Assembly: GCF_041890415.1 (NCBI RefSeq)
Contig: NZ_CP169056.1
Location: 1,922,001 to 1,986,000, forward strand
DNA length: 64,000 nucleotides
Direction: 5' to 3'
DNA from: Pseudoxanthomonas koreensis_A
GTDB taxonomy: Bacteria; Pseudomonadota; Gammaproteobacteria; Xanthomonadales; Xanthomonadaceae
Shown piece by piece: positions 63,863 to 64,000 of this stretch (positions within the stretch are counted from its first letter, which is position 1; every line of letters starts with the position of its first letter). The notes under the pieces are model-generated. The model was not told the origin of the DNA and made no database searches. It worked only from the letters and a program-made list of their open reading frames with translations. Made by a program: the position numbers and the translations under genes.

Positions 63863-64000
63863 TTGGCTGAAATCATCGTAGTCACCTCCGGCAAGGGCGG
63901 CGTGGGCAAGACCACCTCCAGCGCCAGCATTGCCATCGGCCTGGCGCGGCGCGGCCACCGCACGGCGGTGATCGACTTCGACGTGGGCCTGCGCAACCTC
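63863..64000 (+). CDS. minD: Septum-site ATPase MinD, 3'-truncated by the window edge
   Basis: The first 46 codons. TTG 63863 has AAGGAG seven bases upstream and begins AEIIVVTSGKGGVGKTTSSA, with the deviant Walker A of MinD-type ATPases. It is 60 bp after minC, in the usual minCD order; minE should follow beyond the window. Confidence 0.96.
   Translation, partial: MAEIIVVTSGKGGVGKTTSSASIAIGLARRGHRTAVIDFDVGLRNL

Overview
The window is a continuous piece of chromosome from a GC-rich gammaproteobacterium, almost certainly a member of the Xanthomonadaceae/Lysobacterales (Lysobacter, Luteimonas, Stenotrophomonas or Xanthomonas relatives). I infer this from the gene orders (map-glnD-dapD-arsC-like-dapE-asnB; rpsB-tsf-pyrH-frr-uppS-cdsA-dxr-rseP-bamA), from an HDOD-GGDEF gene between tsf and pyrH, and from GTAGGAGCCGG-type REP palindromes. 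The genus cannot be fixed from the sequence alone. I see no prophage, insertion sequence, integron or CRISPR array. Coding density is high, and nearly all large open frames opposite the called genes are GC-rich shadows.

Layout. 1-4.1 kb: RNA metabolism (RNase T fragment, RlmB, RNase R, tRNA-Leu CAG). 4.1-16 kb: an accessory and stress-type block: Ku, topoisomerase IB, a Rossmann/DoxX-like protein with a DUF2269-like partner, a YghA-like SDR, a 59-residue small protein, an isochorismatase-fold protein, a hydrolase with a DUF3182-like protein, a UbiB-family kinase, a cysteine-rich zinc protein and a glycine-zipper protein. 16-21.8 kb: ParC, a bacterioferritin-like ferritin, a penicillin-acylase-family hydrolase and an exported RidA. 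21.8-32.8 kb, all on the minus strand: map-glnD-dapD-arsC-like-dapE, a large membrane diguanylate cyclase, then asnB. 32.9-45.1 kb, plus strand: the translation/envelope cluster from rpsB to bamA. 45.2-53.4 kb: truD-ispF, an esterase with rlmKL, an AmpD-like amidase, tesB, an EF-hand protein and a leucyltransferase. 53.4-57.3 kb: an operon of an SPFH protein, a small membrane protein, an Arc-type repressor, a DUF4177-like protein, a CPBP protease, a PH-like protein and a VanY-like peptidase. 57.3-64 kb: a DNA glycosylase, a DUF423 protein, a repeat-filled intergenic region, an SRPBCC protein, a NarL-type two-component pair, a GNAT protein, minC and the start of minD.

The most interesting signal is in the 296-bp leader of asnB. 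A bounded 29-codon minus-strand frame (23783-23694) contains seven asparagine codons. A perfect intrinsic terminator (23642-23673) follows it, and the end of the leader frame carries an exact copy of the terminator's distal arm, able to pair over 12 bp with the proximal arm as an antiterminator. This is the layout of a ribosome-mediated attenuator sensing Asn-tRNA. I know such leaders for his, trp, thr, leu, ilv and phe genes but do not recall one for asnB. It would regulate asnB apart from the dap genes upstream, which draw on the same aspartate pool.

The second signal is the SPFH operon promoter. A perfect 17-bp palindrome lies between a TTGACA -35 and the -10, and a 59-residue Arc-type ribbon-helix-helix protein is encoded in the same operon, which suggests autoregulation. 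The third is a 763-bp intergenic region at 58.4-59.1 kb with a duplicated ~74-bp unit, four REP palindromes in alternating orientation and twin hairpins with an identical 14-nt core.
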